Source: Polysphondylium violaceum (taxonomy: Eukaryota > Evosea > Eumycetozoa > Dictyosteliales > Dictyosteliaceae). From it: 64,000 nucleotides of DNA. Location: the NCBI GenBank assembly GCA_000277445.1, contig AJWJ01000024.1, positions 27,100 through 91,099 on the forward strand, read 5' to 3'. Under the pieces are notes generated by a model. The model saw nothing but the letters and a program-made list of their open reading frames with translations. It did no database searches and was not told the DNA's origin. Below, one piece after another: positions 44,435 to 55,123 of the stretch; the stretch's first letter is position 1, and each line of letters starts with the position of its first letter. Made by a program: the position numbers and the translations under genes.

Positions 44435-45977
44435 ATGTCAAGAGAAATAGAAAAACAACAAGAATTAGATAGAAGGGAAAAAACCCTTCAACGTTTAATT
44501 GCAGATTATGGATTGAAAGGCAAAGTAGGGATGAAAAAGAGTCCAATTCACGGGGTAGGGATGTTTGCAGAAAAAGATTATAAAGTGGGTGATATAGTTG
44601 TCGCTTTGAAACCCTATTCATATATATCGCAGCTCGATGTCAGATGTGATGGTTGTTTCCTTCTGTTTCCAATGAAGCTATCCAAATGCTCTGGTTGCAA
44701 CTTTATCAATTACTGCAGTAAAGAGTGTCAACAAAAGATGTGGCCTCTCCATAAATTAGAGTGTGCGAGTATAAAGGAATACATCAACTGTTTCAAACAA
44801 CAAGAGAGAGTTGAGGAAAATTTACTTCATATATTGCTTATTGCTCGAACTATAAACATAGCGACACTAGGTTGCCAAAATGGTGGTTCACTAGCACTCA
44901 TACATAACCTCTGCGATCCTACAGAAGATCTAGATGTGGAAGAAAATAAATTGATTGTTAAAAAGTATTTAGAATTCGCTCAACAAGTACGTAATTTTCT
45001 TAAAGATTCCAAAAAGCCAGAAAGTGAATTCGATGCCTTGGTAATCAAAATATTTTCAAACTATACACAGGATAACGAAACTATGACTTTAACACCTATA
45101 CTTTCTCTTTTTAACCATAGGTATGTATAAATATCATATAATGTAATGATATTGTTTATTGAGTTCATATTAATATATTATTGAAACAATCAACAGTTGT
45201 AATGGAAACACAATTTTGACGTCACCAAATAATATGATGTACCTACTTGCTCAAAAGGAAATCAAAAAGGGTGAAGAGATTACCTATCCATATGTATATT
45301 CTGATAATAAAAGAGTCCGATATGAGATTTTGAAATCTAGGGGAGCGATATGTACTTGTCAAGTGTGTGATTCAGTGGTTAAAACAGGAAGTCAAGATAC
45401 TTATTACAGATGTCATGGTTGTAACCAAAGAGTTGATATTAGGTATCGATCAACTAAAGATCACACAATGGTAGGCCGTTGTTTGGGATGCCAAAAAGAA
45501 TACTCTGCATCAGAACTCAAACACAAAGGCGATGTGATCAAAAGTAATATCGCAGAACGATTTAAATCAGCACCGGTAGAAATCAAGAAACTATTTCTAA
45601 CTCTATACTTTGAACACTTTCATCCGTTGCACTTATATTTGATCTATTTGGACTTTAAAGATATCTATAGTTTGGATGACCCAAATATATTCAAGAGAAT
45701 TGAACTACAAGTTCTTCATCACTATGGCCCCATATGTGATCTAGCTTTACATTACTTTGGTAAAATAATTCTGGAAAGAGAAAAAGAAAACCGAAAAGAC
45801 CGTATCTATGCTCATTTTATCAATCTCAGAAGACCAGCGAGAGAGGTTTTTAAAAATATTTTTCTAAGCCCAATTTTTTGGGATAATAACCTTGAAGAAT
45901 TAAAAAAGAAGGGAATTTACAACTCTTCAAATATTCTCACTGAACCAGATAAATATTTTGATAAAACTTTACTATAG
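44435..45977 (+). CDS. SET and MYND domain protein (SMYD type)
   Basis: Exons 44435-45120 and 45197-45977 join in phase (2+1) to give 488 residues. The N-terminal SET half has Ile-His-Gly-Val-Gly-Met-Phe-Ala. A MYND zinc finger follows at 71-110: Cys-x2-Cys, Cys-x2-Cys, Tyr-Cys-Ser-Lys-Glu-Cys-Gln and His-x3-Cys. The splice falls inside the SET signature Phe-Asn-His-Ser-Cys-Asn-Gly-Asn. Then come Lys-Gly-Glu-Glu-Ile-Thr-Tyr-Pro-Tyr and a post-SET Cys-Thr-Cys-Gln-Val-Cys, and a second Cys-x2-Cys pair (Cys-His-Gly-Cys, Cys-Leu-Gly-Cys). The family methylates lysines on histones and other proteins. The canonical Tyr of Glu-Ile-x-x-x-Tyr is present, so activity is likely. Dictyostelids have many such genes; I do not assign an orthologue. 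Confidence 0.88.
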
Positions 45978-46333
45978 TTCTCATCATGATAAATAAATAT
46001 TAATAAAGTTATTAAAATCTTTGTTGCTCCATAAAAAAGGAATTATACATTAGAAATATATATTGAATTTCTTAAATTGTATACTATGTCATTACAATTA
46101 ACATAAATAATAGCAACATAATTTCAATGAAATCATTTTGGTTAGAATTTACCAAGATAATTTGTTTATTTTTTTTTGTTAACAAACCAAATAAATTGTC
46201 ATATGATGAATATGATAGTAGACTCTTTTCTACGCCAGTATTTGTGAAGAATGAATACATTAAATTTATGTTAAAATATAAACATTAAAATTTATAAAAA
46301 TAAATTACAAACATTTTTTAAATTATTTATTCA
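45978..46333. other. Convergent 3' spacer, no gene seen
   Basis: A+T-rich sequence between the ends of the SET/MYND and AIM24 genes with AATAAA-type signals on both strands. Confidence 0.5.
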
Positions 46334-47289
46334 TTATGTATCTGTTTTTTTAGAACTCTCTTCATAGGGTTGAATCACTATTATTATAAAAATTAACAAT
46401 CAATGAATTTAGAAAGTATAATATTAAATAAAAAACATACTAACAAATCCTACTCCCTTGAGAGCTTCAAATTTTAACTGAATACTTTCACCAGAGTCTC
46501 TTGCTAAAAAAGTTTTTATAGACAAATCTGTATGTAATGATGGGTTTAGATTACCACTATAGCATACCATTGCATCAGCATCGACATACACTGGTGCCCC
46601 ATTGGGTATCACTGGTAATGTATAGACACCACGAGATGTAAAAGCTATATAACCTGTGCCCTTTAATCTAACAGTCCATAAACCTTGCGACCCGACATAT
46701 TCTCCTAAATTCTTTGTAAATTTAATATCGGTTTTAATTGTTGCTATAAAATTAATGATTAATAAATTTAATTAAACTCCATTCACTCTAAATATATGTA
46801 CCTTCATGAGCCAATACATCATTTCCTTTTATGAAAATAGATTCATTATCCAATCTCAATACTTTAATGGATCTTCCTCTGTCGGCAACATACACACAAC
46901 CTTGCCCACTTGCAGTCATTAAACTAGTGCCTTCACTAGATAGTCTTCGCTTTACAAAATTACCAATACCCTTTTCAAATACTCTTTCTCTTTCAAACTA
47001 TTGTTTCAGTGTTAGATTTTAAAGGAAATCGATTGGGATATTTAAAAATGTACAACATACCGTTATATTGCCAACATATCCAACGCTACATCCTTTCTTT
47101 ATAAAAAAGGAATTATTGTGTATAAATATTTGGAGCAAATTGCTTTCTTATCTGTTAGTATTAATTAAGATCATGTTAAGATTAGATTTTAGGCACTACC
47201 TACTCTCCTTTTTGATGAAAAACCTCCACCTGTTTTTCATTTTCTAATATCGCTTGATCGACTACCTCTTGTGTTGAATATTGACTCAT
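46334..47289 (-). CDS. AIM24 (TIGR00266/DUF124) family protein
   Basis: Five small exons, 47289-47204, 47142-47061, 46997-46802, 46743-46441 and 46377-46334, join in phase to give 236 residues. The body is the repeated beta fold of the AIM24 family: Leu-Met-Thr-Ala-Ser-Gly-Gln-Gly-Cys-Val-Tyr-Val-Ala-Asp, Ile-Phe-Ile-Lys-Gly-Asn-Asp-Val-Leu-Ala, Gln-Gly-Leu-Trp-Thr-Val-Arg-Leu-Lys-Gly-Thr-Gly, Val-Tyr-Val-Asp-Ala-Asp-Ala-Met-Val-Cys-Tyr and a final Gly-Val-Gly-Phe-Val-Met-Ile-Gln-Pro. In yeast AIM24 is mitochondrial and supports cristae organisation; bacterial relatives are of unknown role. No clear mitochondrial presequence is seen, so its place is open. The second exon uses an unusual AAAG acceptor, chosen because others give stops. 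Confidence 0.82.
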
Positions 47290-47736
47290 AGTTGTTTTTA
47301 TAATTTAAAATATGAAATTCAAAAATGAGGTATATATCTACTTGCATTTCTCAAACCGATCTTTTCTCCTTTTTTGGTTTTTAAAACTTTTACCAAAAAA
47401 GTATTTTTTCTCTTTTTTTTTTTTCTTTTTTTTTAGATATAATAAAGCACCGAAGTAAAGACTTTTCTTAAAATCAACAACAATAAACTTTATGTTTCGG
47501 GCTCAATGGGCCGTACTCTTTCAGTAGAGAAAAAAAGAAATAAAAATATGTGATTGTCTAAATGATGGATGATGAATTGTTTATTTTTATTTCATTTTTG
47601 TCACTTCAAAGAAAAATAAATATCTCAATTTTTGTGAAATTAATTTTTTTTTTACCATCAAAAGATCAAAAATAAATATAAATGTGATCAACACTGTTTT
47701 TTATTTTTATTTTTGTAAATTTTAGAATTGTATACT
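47290..47736. promoter_or_regulatory. Divergent spacer with a GGGCT/GGGCC patch
   Basis: A 450-base spacer between the starts of the AIM24 and nucleoside-phosphorylase-like genes. It contains T runs near 47410-47440 and a lone G+C-rich patch, CGGGCTCAATGGGCCG at 47498-47513, similar to patches at 17608 and 37311. It is a candidate shared promoter element. Confidence 0.35.
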
Positions 47737-49980
47737 ATGGTTAATGTATGTTTAATAACATCCCTCATTGAAGATGCTGCTGATGCAAAGTCTGTGTTTG
47801 AGGAAGATGGTTTTACTTTTGATCAAGTTGATGAAAGTGCAAAACAGTTTAGTTTTTGGGAAGGAAAGAAAGACTCGATATCATTGTTTCTTGTTTATGC
47901 TCAAGGACAAGGAAACAATGGAACTATCCAGATTGCAGATCAAATCTTTGATTACTTATTAAAAGCTAGAAAGATTGGAGTTATCGATATGGCATTTATG
48001 ACAGGTACGTCACCTGTTTACTATTCGATCTATTTCTTTTTTTATTTACCAACTAATTATTATTATTGGATGTCAATAGGTGTTATTTCAGGTAAAAGTG
48101 GATCTACACATTTAGGAGATATATTAGTTTCCTCCTCTACATTTGATTGTACAGAAGGTATAAACGAAAATGATGGTAATTTTGTAGCACCCAATCAATA
48201 TGGTCCACGTCCATCATTCCTTAATTTGATTCAAATGCAAATGTATGATGCCAAAGATTATTATTTAAAGAAATTTCCCGGTCAAAATGAAACCTATGCA
48301 AGAAAATGGGTCCAAAGACTTCATTATGAATTGTTTTCTAGTGATGCCACTAAAGAAGATTCTGATTGGCTAAAGGATCAAGGAATTACAAATTTTAAAC
48401 AAATTTTTAAAAACAAATCAATTGAAGAAAAGAACATTCCTTATAAATTGATTGTAAAAAATTTACTCGAGTCCAAAGATCTAGAGTATAGAGGAAATGA
48501 TTTATATGTTTCTGATAATCTCAAAACTGAAATCGAGAGAGAATTAACTCTTGATGAATATCCCTCTGAAAGTGATTCTGAACCAATTCCTCCCCAAGTT
48601 TTTTTTAAGCCCTGGGTTTGTGTCCCCACTCAAGGCAACAAAGCTGCTACTTTTAAATTTATCAATGAAAAAATTGAAGCCAGTGCTATTGGAATTGATA
48701 TGGAGTCTGCCGCATTTTACAGAACTGCTTCTCTTGCAAATATTGCAAGTCTTTGCGTTAAAGGTGTAGTTGACTATGGTGAAGCAGAAGACTCTGATAA
48801 AAATATGGTCTCGTATGGAAGAAAGATTTCTGCGTCCTATGTTTTATCAATCATCAAGAAAAACATTGGATTCTCTGATAAAAAAACAACTTCCACTGAA
48901 AACTATTGGGTTATATGTCCAGATGAATACAGTCAACAAGTTAAAAATGTTTATCAAGAAAATGGGGTTGCATTTGGGGCTATAAAGAGCATTGGTAACA
49001 ATAGTTTTGCTTATATTGAGGGAGAGTATGATTTGATTAAAGGTAAAAAGATTAAAGTTTATCTTTCATTTGTCAAGGGCAATATGGATACACTTTTACA
49101 TGCTAATAGTGGCTTCAAAGAGTTTCAACCAAGTTTAACCATCATGGTGGGAACTTGTTCAGGCAATAGAACCTCTGATACACCTCCCAATACATATGAT
49201 TTAATAGTTGCCACTAGATCGTTCAACTACACCACTGGAATAAACACTAATGATGGATTTAACCCCAACAATGTGCAGTACTATGATCCCATCCATAGTC
49301 TTGTTGACAATATGAAACTATCATTAAAAGGTATCCCATTTGATTTACCAAAAGATAATGCTCTCTACCAACAAGAATGGTTATTAAAGGTGATTGTTGA
49401 ATTTGAAAAAGAAAACTCAACATGGCTCAAAGAACAAGGTTTTGATACAAGCAAATCTTTATTTGAAAATAAAAATCCAAGAGTCCAAAAATGTTTTAGA
49501 GAAAGAATTGATCAAGGCCTCATTAATAGTTCAAGTCCTAAGGCTTACAGAGAAGCTAATGGTAATCTCAAACCAACAGATGCAGGTAAAACTTTAGCAA
49601 ATACATGGGACGAGGTGTATGACAAAACCTCTGGTAATAGTAAAGTCATTTATGGTAGATATGCTAGTGGTACTGCAATTGAGCGTAGAGATTCCCAGAA
49701 AGCTGTTAGCTCAACTGCAACTATTTCTGTCAGTAAAATTTACGAATTGATAAAAGGAAGAGATTGTCAAGTAATTGGTATTGATCAAGAATCCTCATCA
49801 TTCTATCAAGCAGCAATCCCTAATAATCGCAATGCTCTAACAATGAAAACAGTTACCGATTTTGCAGACTCTGAAAATCCAACCTCTGAAACTGTTAAAG
49901 TTGGTAACATTATTGCTGCCAAACACTCTTTTAACGCTTTTCTTGCTTTTTTTGATCCCCAAGCACAGGACAGCATGTAA
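47737..49980 (+). CDS. Double-domain nucleoside phosphorylase-like protein
   Basis: Exons 47737-48004 and 48080-49980 join in phase to give 722 residues; the 75-base intron has no stop in frame. The ATG at 47737 is used; an upstream in-frame TTG is not a start. Each half is a PNP/UDP-phosphorylase fold of about 350 residues. Half one has Gly-Asp-Ile-Leu-Val-Ser-Ser, Gly-Ile-Asn-Glu-Asn-Asp-Gly and Ile-Gly-Ile-Asp-Met-Glu-Ser-Ala-Ala-Phe-Tyr (about 293), followed by Val-Lys-Gly-Val-Val-Asp. Half two repeats the plan with Asp-Leu-Ile-Val-Ala-Thr, Gly-Ile-Asn-Thr-Asn-Asp-Gly and Ile-Gly-Ile-Asp-Gln-Glu-Ser-Ser-Ser-Phe-Tyr (about 652). The Glu of Asp-Met-Glu is the nucleoside-binding residue in the family. 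It may cleave nucleosides such as methylthioadenosine, or sense nucleotides; the substrate is not evident. Confidence 0.78.
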   Translation: MVNVCLITSLIEDAADAKSVFEEDGFTFDQVDESAKQFSFWEGKKDSISLFLVYAQGQGNNGTIQIADQIFDYLLKARKIGVIDMAFMTGTSPVYYSIYFFFYLPTNYYYWMSIGVISGKSGSTHLGDILVSSSTFDCTEGINENDGNFVAPNQYGPRPSFLNLIQMQMYDAKDYYLKKFPGQNETYARKWVQRLHYELFSSDATKEDSDWLKDQGITNFKQIFKNKSIEEKNIPYKLIVKNLLESKDLEYRGNDLYVSDNLKTEIERELTLDEYPSESDSEPIPPQVFFKPWVCVPTQGNKAATFKFINEKIEASAIGIDMESAAFYRTASLANIASLCVKGVVDYGEAEDSDKNMVSYGRKISASYVLSIIKKNIGFSDKKTTSTENYWVICPDEYSQQVKNVYQENGVAFGAIKSIGNNSFAYIEGEYDLIKGKKIKVYLSFVKGNMDTLLHANSGFKEFQPSLTIMVGTCSGNRTSDTPPNTYDLIVATRSFNYTTGINTNDGFNPNNVQYYDPIHSLVDNMKLSLKGIPFDLPKDNALYQQEWLLKVIVEFEKENSTWLKEQGFDTSKSLFENKNPRVQKCFRERIDQGLINSSSPKAYREANGNLKPTDAGKTLANTWDEVYDKTSGNSKVIYGRYASGTAIERRDSQKAVSSTATISVSKIYELIKGRDCQVIGIDQESSSFYQAAIPNNRNALTMKTVTDFADSENPTSETVKVGNIIAAKHSFNAFLAFFDPQAQDSM

Positions 49981-50228
49981 TTGCACATTTGTTTTTGTTC
50001 TAATCTTGTAAAATAAAAAATTAAATTAAATTTCAAATTCCAGATATTTATTTTCTGTGCAGGGTGTCTTTTCTTCTGGTCACCCCCCAATATAAATCCA
50101 AATTTTTTGATTAATTTCTTTTCTATTGCTTTTTATTGTATCATTAATTTCTTGTATTTTATCTATTTATTTGAATTATTTATTTGAATTATTTATTTAT
50201 TATTTATATTACTATTACTTTTAACAAT

Positions 50229-50639
50229 ATGGTTAATGTTTGTATTTTAACATCAGGTCAAGAAGACTCTATCGAAGTAAAAAAAACTTTTGATCAAGAT
50301 GGCTTTCAATTTGAATTAAAGAGTGAACCAGAGTTGGATTTCAATTACTATGAGAGTGTGAAAGATAACTATCTATTATTTATTGTTTATTCGAGTGATA
50401 TTTCAAAATTAACAAAATCAGTATCATCTTTTTTTCAAGAGAAAAAAGATATTGAACTTGATATGCAATTTATGACAGGTAACTATTATTCTATTTCATA
50501 CATAATAAAAACAAATACTAAAACATAAATATATTTAATAATAAAAGTTGCTGCTTCAAAACAAAGTGATGCTCAAGAAATAAAAACATCATTTTACGAA
50601 TATAAATCTGGTCTTTTACTTGCTCCCATGTTTAATTAG
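50229..50639 (+). CDS. Truncated paralogue of the nucleoside phosphorylase-like gene
   Basis: Exons 50229-50478 and 50548-50639 join in phase (1+2) to give 113 residues. The first exon parallels exon 1 of the gene just upstream: it starts Met-Val-Asn-Val-Cys, has Phe-Asp-Gln-Asp-Gly-Phe and Phe-Ile-Val-Tyr, and ends Phe-Met-Thr-Gly at an identical splice position (ATGACAG/GT). The second exon is unrelated to the catalytic part and stops after 30 codons, so only the N-terminal subdomain remains. It looks like a partial tandem duplication, 250 bases after the full gene. It could be a pseudogene or a short regulatory protein. Confidence 0.65.
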
Positions 50640-51483
50640 TTTCCTCTTTTAATAGAATAAACCAACATGCTCTTTAAATAACTCTAATCAATCACATGTA
50701 TTTATATAGTATATATTCCCTTTTAGGTGATCATGTTAGAAATGATTCATACCAAAAAAGTAAAGTAAACATAATTGATGTATGTGTGTTTGTGTTGTGT
50801 GTGTATTTTTTTCTTTGTGTGTGTATTTGAACAAATGCGTAAAATAGTGGGTAGTGGGTGAAAATAATTGTTATGTAGAGAATGTACGAGAACGATGGTA
50901 ACCTTTAAATAGTAGAAATGATACCCACTCTCGCTCCTCCCTGATGTACATCATTACACACCCCACACACAATTAATTAATAAGGGATCGAGATTCTATC
51001 ATCAACCTCAGCACACATACGTCCCAACCCCTTGTTTATAGGGTGATTTCTAATTAGTAAAGTTTTATTCTCCCAAAATTAGATTGGTTCAGAATTTTCT
51101 CAAAAAAAACAAAAAAACAAAAATTGAAAAAAAAAAAAGAAATTAAAAAAAAAAAAACTCAACCTATAAATAAAGCGAGGGACAGTGTTTGGTTTTATAT
51201 TTTGTAAAATTGTTTTTTGATTGTTTTTATAAAACATAATTATTTAAATTTTTTATATATATAGTTGTAAATATAAATAGTCTTATTTATAAATATATAT
51301 AATAAATACAAGCCAAAAAAAAAAAAGGTTAATAAATCTATAATCTGATGAACTATTACACCTTATTGGCATCTGTTTCTTTATCTCTATTTATTGGTGT
51401 TGATTAATAAGAAACCCCTGACCCCATACATATAAATTAATAATTCTCATCACCCCCCACAAACCAATATCTACTTTTTAAAA
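50640..51483. other. Spacer, no gene seen
   Basis: About 840 bases with GTGTGT repeats near 50780-50825, A runs at about 51105-51160 and 51315-51326, and TATATA tracts. A moderate-composition stretch at 50850-51060 has no convincing frame. Confidence 0.45.
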
Positions 51484-51816
51484 ATGACATCATTTATTTG
51501 CTTTTCCAACACTGCCGCCTCTGGCACCTCTAGAACTATGGTATCAAATTCTAGATCATCATCCACTTCATCATTATCATCAATGGAAGGTAACGGTCAT
51601 CGTCACCATCACAAGAAAAGACAACAACAAAAAACAGCATCCAAATGCTTTAATTGTCAAAAAGACACTCTCTGTCCAGTCGTGACTAGAGAACTATGCT
51701 CAAAGACTCAAGAATTTTGCTCAATGGAATGCTATGGCCTCCAAGTCAAATCCGAAGAAACGAGTCGGAAATCTCAATCAACCACCTTTTCCATAACAGG
51801 TGTATCTGTATTTTAA
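51484..51816 (+). CDS. Small protein with an FCS/FLZ-like zinc-finger motif
   Basis: An ATG-started frame of 110 residues. The first half is Ser/Thr-rich with a His/Lys/Arg/Gln patch. A single Cys cluster then follows, Cys-Phe-Asn-Cys ... Glu-Phe-Cys-Ser-Met-Glu-Cys, in which the Phe-Cys-Ser-x-x-Cys end is the mark of FCS-type zinc fingers (FLZ in plants, also MYM). Such fingers usually mediate protein contacts. The frame ends Thr-Gly-Val-Ser-Val-Phe at a site with GGTGTATCTG, so a further exon cannot be excluded, although the next gene starts 147 bases on. The assignment rests on the motif alone. Confidence 0.6.
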   Translation: MTSFICFSNTAASGTSRTMVSNSRSSSTSSLSSMEGNGHRHHHKKRQQQKTASKCFNCQKDTLCPVVTRELCSKTQEFCSMECYGLQVKSEETSRKSQSTTFSITGVSVF

Positions 51817-51963
51817 TACAAATGTACATTTCTTCCTTTTTTAATTTTAATATTCTAATAAAAATAATTACTTTTATTATAATATATATGTCAACATCAC
51901 CTTTCCAAATTTATTTGCATTTACTTTTTTTTTTATGAAAATTTCATTTTTTCCTTTTCTTCA

Positions 51964-54057
51964 ATGACATCAAACACCAACAACAGCAATTATAGTAATG
52001 GCAATACAAATATATCATCATTGTTGGACAGAGATGGAGGGGATACCAATTCGGGTAATGTAGATTTTATTTTCAACTCAAACCAGAGACTCAGTATTAC
52101 GCAACAGAGGATCGCCCTGCCTATCTATCAGTATAGAAAGCATTTGTTGTATCTACTCGAAACCAATCAAACAGTGGTGGTGGTGGGCAACACAGGCTGT
52201 GGAAAAACAACACAGATACCACAATATTTGCACGAGTCGGGATGGACAGACGGATACAGGACCATTGCCATCACACAGCCCAGACGGGTGGCCGCGATCA
52301 GTGTGGCCTCGCGTGTGGCCACAGAGATGAACGAAGAGTTGGGACATACCGTGGGGTACAGTGTGCGATTTGACGAAAAGGTGTCAGCAGAGCACACCAG
52401 GATAAAGTACATGACGGACGGAATGCTGATCCGAGAGATGATGCTGGACCCCTTGTTGAGCAAGTATCCTGTCGTGATGATTGATGAGGCCCATGAAAGG
52501 AGCTTGGCGACCGATGTGTTGCTGGGGTTGGTGAAAAAGGTGCAGGGTCGACGAAAGGATCTCAAGATCATCATTTCGTCGGCCACGATGGACGCAGAGT
52601 TGTTTAAGCAGTTTTTCAACAACAACATCACCAACGACAAGAGCAAAGACACGGCTGCCATCATATCGATCGAGGGCACAAATTATCCTGTCGACGTGCA
52701 TTATCTTGAACAGCCTACGTTGAATTACTTGGACACGACATTAAACACCGTCATCGACATACATAACCTCCAGCCACCAGGCGATATCCTTGTCTTTCTC
52801 ACGGGACAGGAAGAGATTGATAAAATGGTTTCGTCCATCCAAGATCGTGTCGATGCACAACAGCAGCAGCAAAAGGGCAACAAGATGAAAGTAAATGTAT
52901 TGCCAATGTACTCGGGTCTATCGATAAATAAGCAGATCAGAGTGTTTGAGAAATCTGGTGATCCGAGAAAGATTAGAAAGATTGTCGTGGCGACCAACAT
53001 TGCAGAGACCTCAATCACCATCGATGGCATTGTCTATGTCGTAGACAGCGGGTTTGTAAAGATCAAATCATACAATCCGACCTCTGGCCTCGAATCGTTG
53101 GTGGTTGTGCCCACATCTCAGTCGTCGGCAGACCAAAGAGCAGGCAGGGCAGGCAGAAACAGGGCAGGCAAGTGCTATAGACTCTACACACAAGACGCAT
53201 TCACCAAGCTGCCGGTGCACTCGATACCCGAGATCCAGAGATCCAATCTTGCACCCATTATCCTGCAACTCAAAGCGTTGGGCATTGACAATATACTCCA
53301 TTTTGACTTTATCTCGCCGGCACCGACCATATCGCTTGTGAGGGCGCTCGAGGTTCTCTATGGACTCGGCGCCTTGAACGACAATGGCCAACTCACGCAA
53401 CCAACCGGCCACATCATGGCCGAGTTTCCTGTGGATCCTTCTTTCTCAAAGATGATCATCCAATCAGAGGTGCTCGGGTGCAGCAAAGAGGTGCTCAGTA
53501 TTGCCGCAATGCTCAATGTGCAGGGCATCTTTACCAACCACAACCACAAAGCACGTCGAGAGTTTATCGTCAAAGAGGGCGACCACCTCAGTCTCCTCAA
53601 CATCTATAATGCCTACACGAGCAAATCGTCCAACGGCAAAACTTCTGCAGGGCCCTGGTGCCACGAACACCAGATCAATCACAAGGCCATGCAGCGTGTG
53701 GTCCAGGTGCGCAAGCAGTTGGAGGCCTACTGCCACAAATACTCTATCAAGGTGGTCTCATGTCTCACAAACGCCGCGATCAAGGATGCCACCATCCCAA
53801 TTCGAAAATCGATCATATCAGGATTCTTTACCAACGCTGCCCATCTCCAGCCCGATGGCTCATACATGACCATCAGAGACAAACATAAACTCTTTATGCA
53901 CCCCACCTCTGTATTGTGCTCTCTCGCCAACTCTCCAGAATGGGTGTTATTCCACGACGTTACGATTACCACCAAAGAATATATGAAAGATATCACAATC
54001 ATCGATCCCAAATGGCTCTATGAAATGGCTCCTCATTTCTATGTATATGAAAAGTAA
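51964..54057 (+). CDS. dhx35: DEAH-box RNA helicase, DHX35 type
   Basis: An intronless gene for 697 residues, the length of human DHX35 (703). Helicase motifs are complete: I Gly-Asn-Thr-Gly-Cys-Gly-Lys-Thr (75-82), Ia Thr-Gln-Pro-Arg-Arg-Val-Ala-Ala, II Asp-Glu-Ala-His, III Ser-Ala-Thr, V Asn-Ile-Ala-Glu-Thr-Ser-Ile-Thr and VI Gln-Arg-Ala-Gly-Arg-Ala-Gly-Arg. HA2/OB-fold regions follow, with Cys-Ser-Lys-Glu-Val-Leu-Ser-Ile-Ala-Ala-Met and Ser-Gly-Phe-Phe-Thr-Asn-Ala-Ala. Leu-Ser-Ile-Thr-Gln-Gln-Arg at the start and a Leu-Gln-Leu-Lys-Ala-Leu-Gly-Ile-Asp-Asn segment favour DHX35 over DHX15, DHX8 or DHX16. DHX35 is a spliceosome C-complex helicase. The gene is much richer in G and C, with many GTG, CTC and TCG codons, than its neighbours. 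Confidence 0.9.
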   Translation: MTSNTNNSNYSNGNTNISSLLDRDGGDTNSGNVDFIFNSNQRLSITQQRIALPIYQYRKHLLYLLETNQTVVVVGNTGCGKTTQIPQYLHESGWTDGYRTIAITQPRRVAAISVASRVATEMNEELGHTVGYSVRFDEKVSAEHTRIKYMTDGMLIREMMLDPLLSKYPVVMIDEAHERSLATDVLLGLVKKVQGRRKDLKIIISSATMDAELFKQFFNNNITNDKSKDTAAIISIEGTNYPVDVHYLEQPTLNYLDTTLNTVIDIHNLQPPGDILVFLTGQEEIDKMVSSIQDRVDAQQQQQKGNKMKVNVLPMYSGLSINKQIRVFEKSGDPRKIRKIVVATNIAETSITIDGIVYVVDSGFVKIKSYNPTSGLESLVVVPTSQSSADQRAGRAGRNRAGKCYRLYTQDAFTKLPVHSIPEIQRSNLAPIILQLKALGIDNILHFDFISPAPTISLVRALEVLYGLGALNDNGQLTQPTGHIMAEFPVDPSFSKMIIQSEVLGCSKEVLSIAAMLNVQGIFTNHNHKARREFIVKEGDHLSLLNIYNAYTSKSSNGKTSAGPWCHEHQINHKAMQRVVQVRKQLEAYCHKYSIKVVSCLTNAAIKDATIPIRKSIISGFFTNAAHLQPDGSYMTIRDKHKLFMHPTSVLCSLANSPEWVLFHDVTITTKEYMKDITIIDPKWLYEMAPHFYVYEK

Positions 54058-54197
54058 TAAATGATCAATCATAATTTGTTGTACAAAATTTCATTTTAAA
54101 TTTTTCAAGGCCCCTCGAGCCAAAAAAAAAAAATCTTTCGGCTGAAAAAAAAGGCTTTTTTCGTTTATTTATTTACAGATATAGCAGATAATTAATA

Positions 54198-55123
54198 ATG
54201 ATGATCAGTCGTACTAGATTAGTCAGTGGTTTATTCAATACCATTAAAAACAATAAATCATTGTTCAATGTATCATTCCAACAACAACAACAACAAAAGA
54301 GATTATATTCAACATCAGTAGATAACAAGAATGATAATCAACAATCACTTGATATAAATAATAGTAATATTGAAAAGAATCCAGATATTTTATTAAAATA
54401 TGTCCCAACAGATAAAGCACACTCATTTGAGAGTCAACAATTTAATAGTCATATTGAAAACAATAATAATCAAAAATGGTATCTTAAGCTTTTGGGTATC
54501 TATAGTAAAGATACAGTATCTCTTCATAATTCATATTCAATCTATGAAGCAATTGCACGTACAAGTTCAGATATTAGATTTTATAGAGATTTCAATTTAC
54601 CAATCAATGTTAGAAGTTGGTTTGCAGTAAGTTGTGTTCATCTTTGGATTGTATTGGTACGTTTAAGAAAAGATATAAATACTTCAAAACAATTATCATC
54701 TGATCTTTATGATAGATATTGGGAAGATTTAGAAACCAAAATTCATATTGGTGGTGTATGTATATATATATCTGTGTATTTTTATAAAGTGTATAATAAC
54801 AATATATACTAACAATAACAACAAATATCACAATCTTTATATTATTATTATTGTAGATTAAAAAAAGATTTATTTCAAAGTATTTAAAAGATTTTTATAA
54901 TAGTTATTTAGGAGCAGTTATTTCATATGATGAAGGTTTATTTGATGATACTATTCTTGCAAATGCTTTATGGAGAAACTTTTTTGCTATGGCTCCAGAA
55001 ACATCAAGTGCTGATCTCTTGAGAATGGTAAAATATATTAGATTACAATTGAATCATATTGATAATCTTGAAAATATTTCTTCAAAAGGTCAAATTAATT
55101 TCCTTGATTTATCAAAAGCTTAA
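54198..55123 (+). CDS. Mitochondrial ubiquinol-cytochrome c chaperone CBP3/UQCC1
   Basis: Exons 54198-54755 and 54857-55123 join at phase 0 to give 274 residues. The N-terminus looks like a mitochondrial presequence (Arg-Thr-Arg-Leu-Val-Ser-Gly-Leu-Phe, a Gln run, Lys-Arg-Leu-Tyr-Ser-Thr). The conserved domain has Tyr-Arg-Asp-Phe-Asn-Leu-Pro, Arg-Ser-Trp-Phe-Ala-Val-Ser-Cys-Val-His-Leu-Trp, Trp-Glu-Asp-Leu-Glu, Ala-Val-Ile-Ser-Tyr-Asp-Glu-Gly and Leu-Ala-Asn-Ala-Leu-Trp-Arg-Asn-Phe-Phe. These are features of the CBP3/UQCC1 family, which binds mitochondrial ribosomes and helps insert new cytochrome b into complex III. Confidence 0.88.

Noticed and set aside
52167-53412. Antisense open frames over the DHX35 gene
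   Set aside because: Shadows of a G+C-rich helicase gene whose motifs fix the sense frame.
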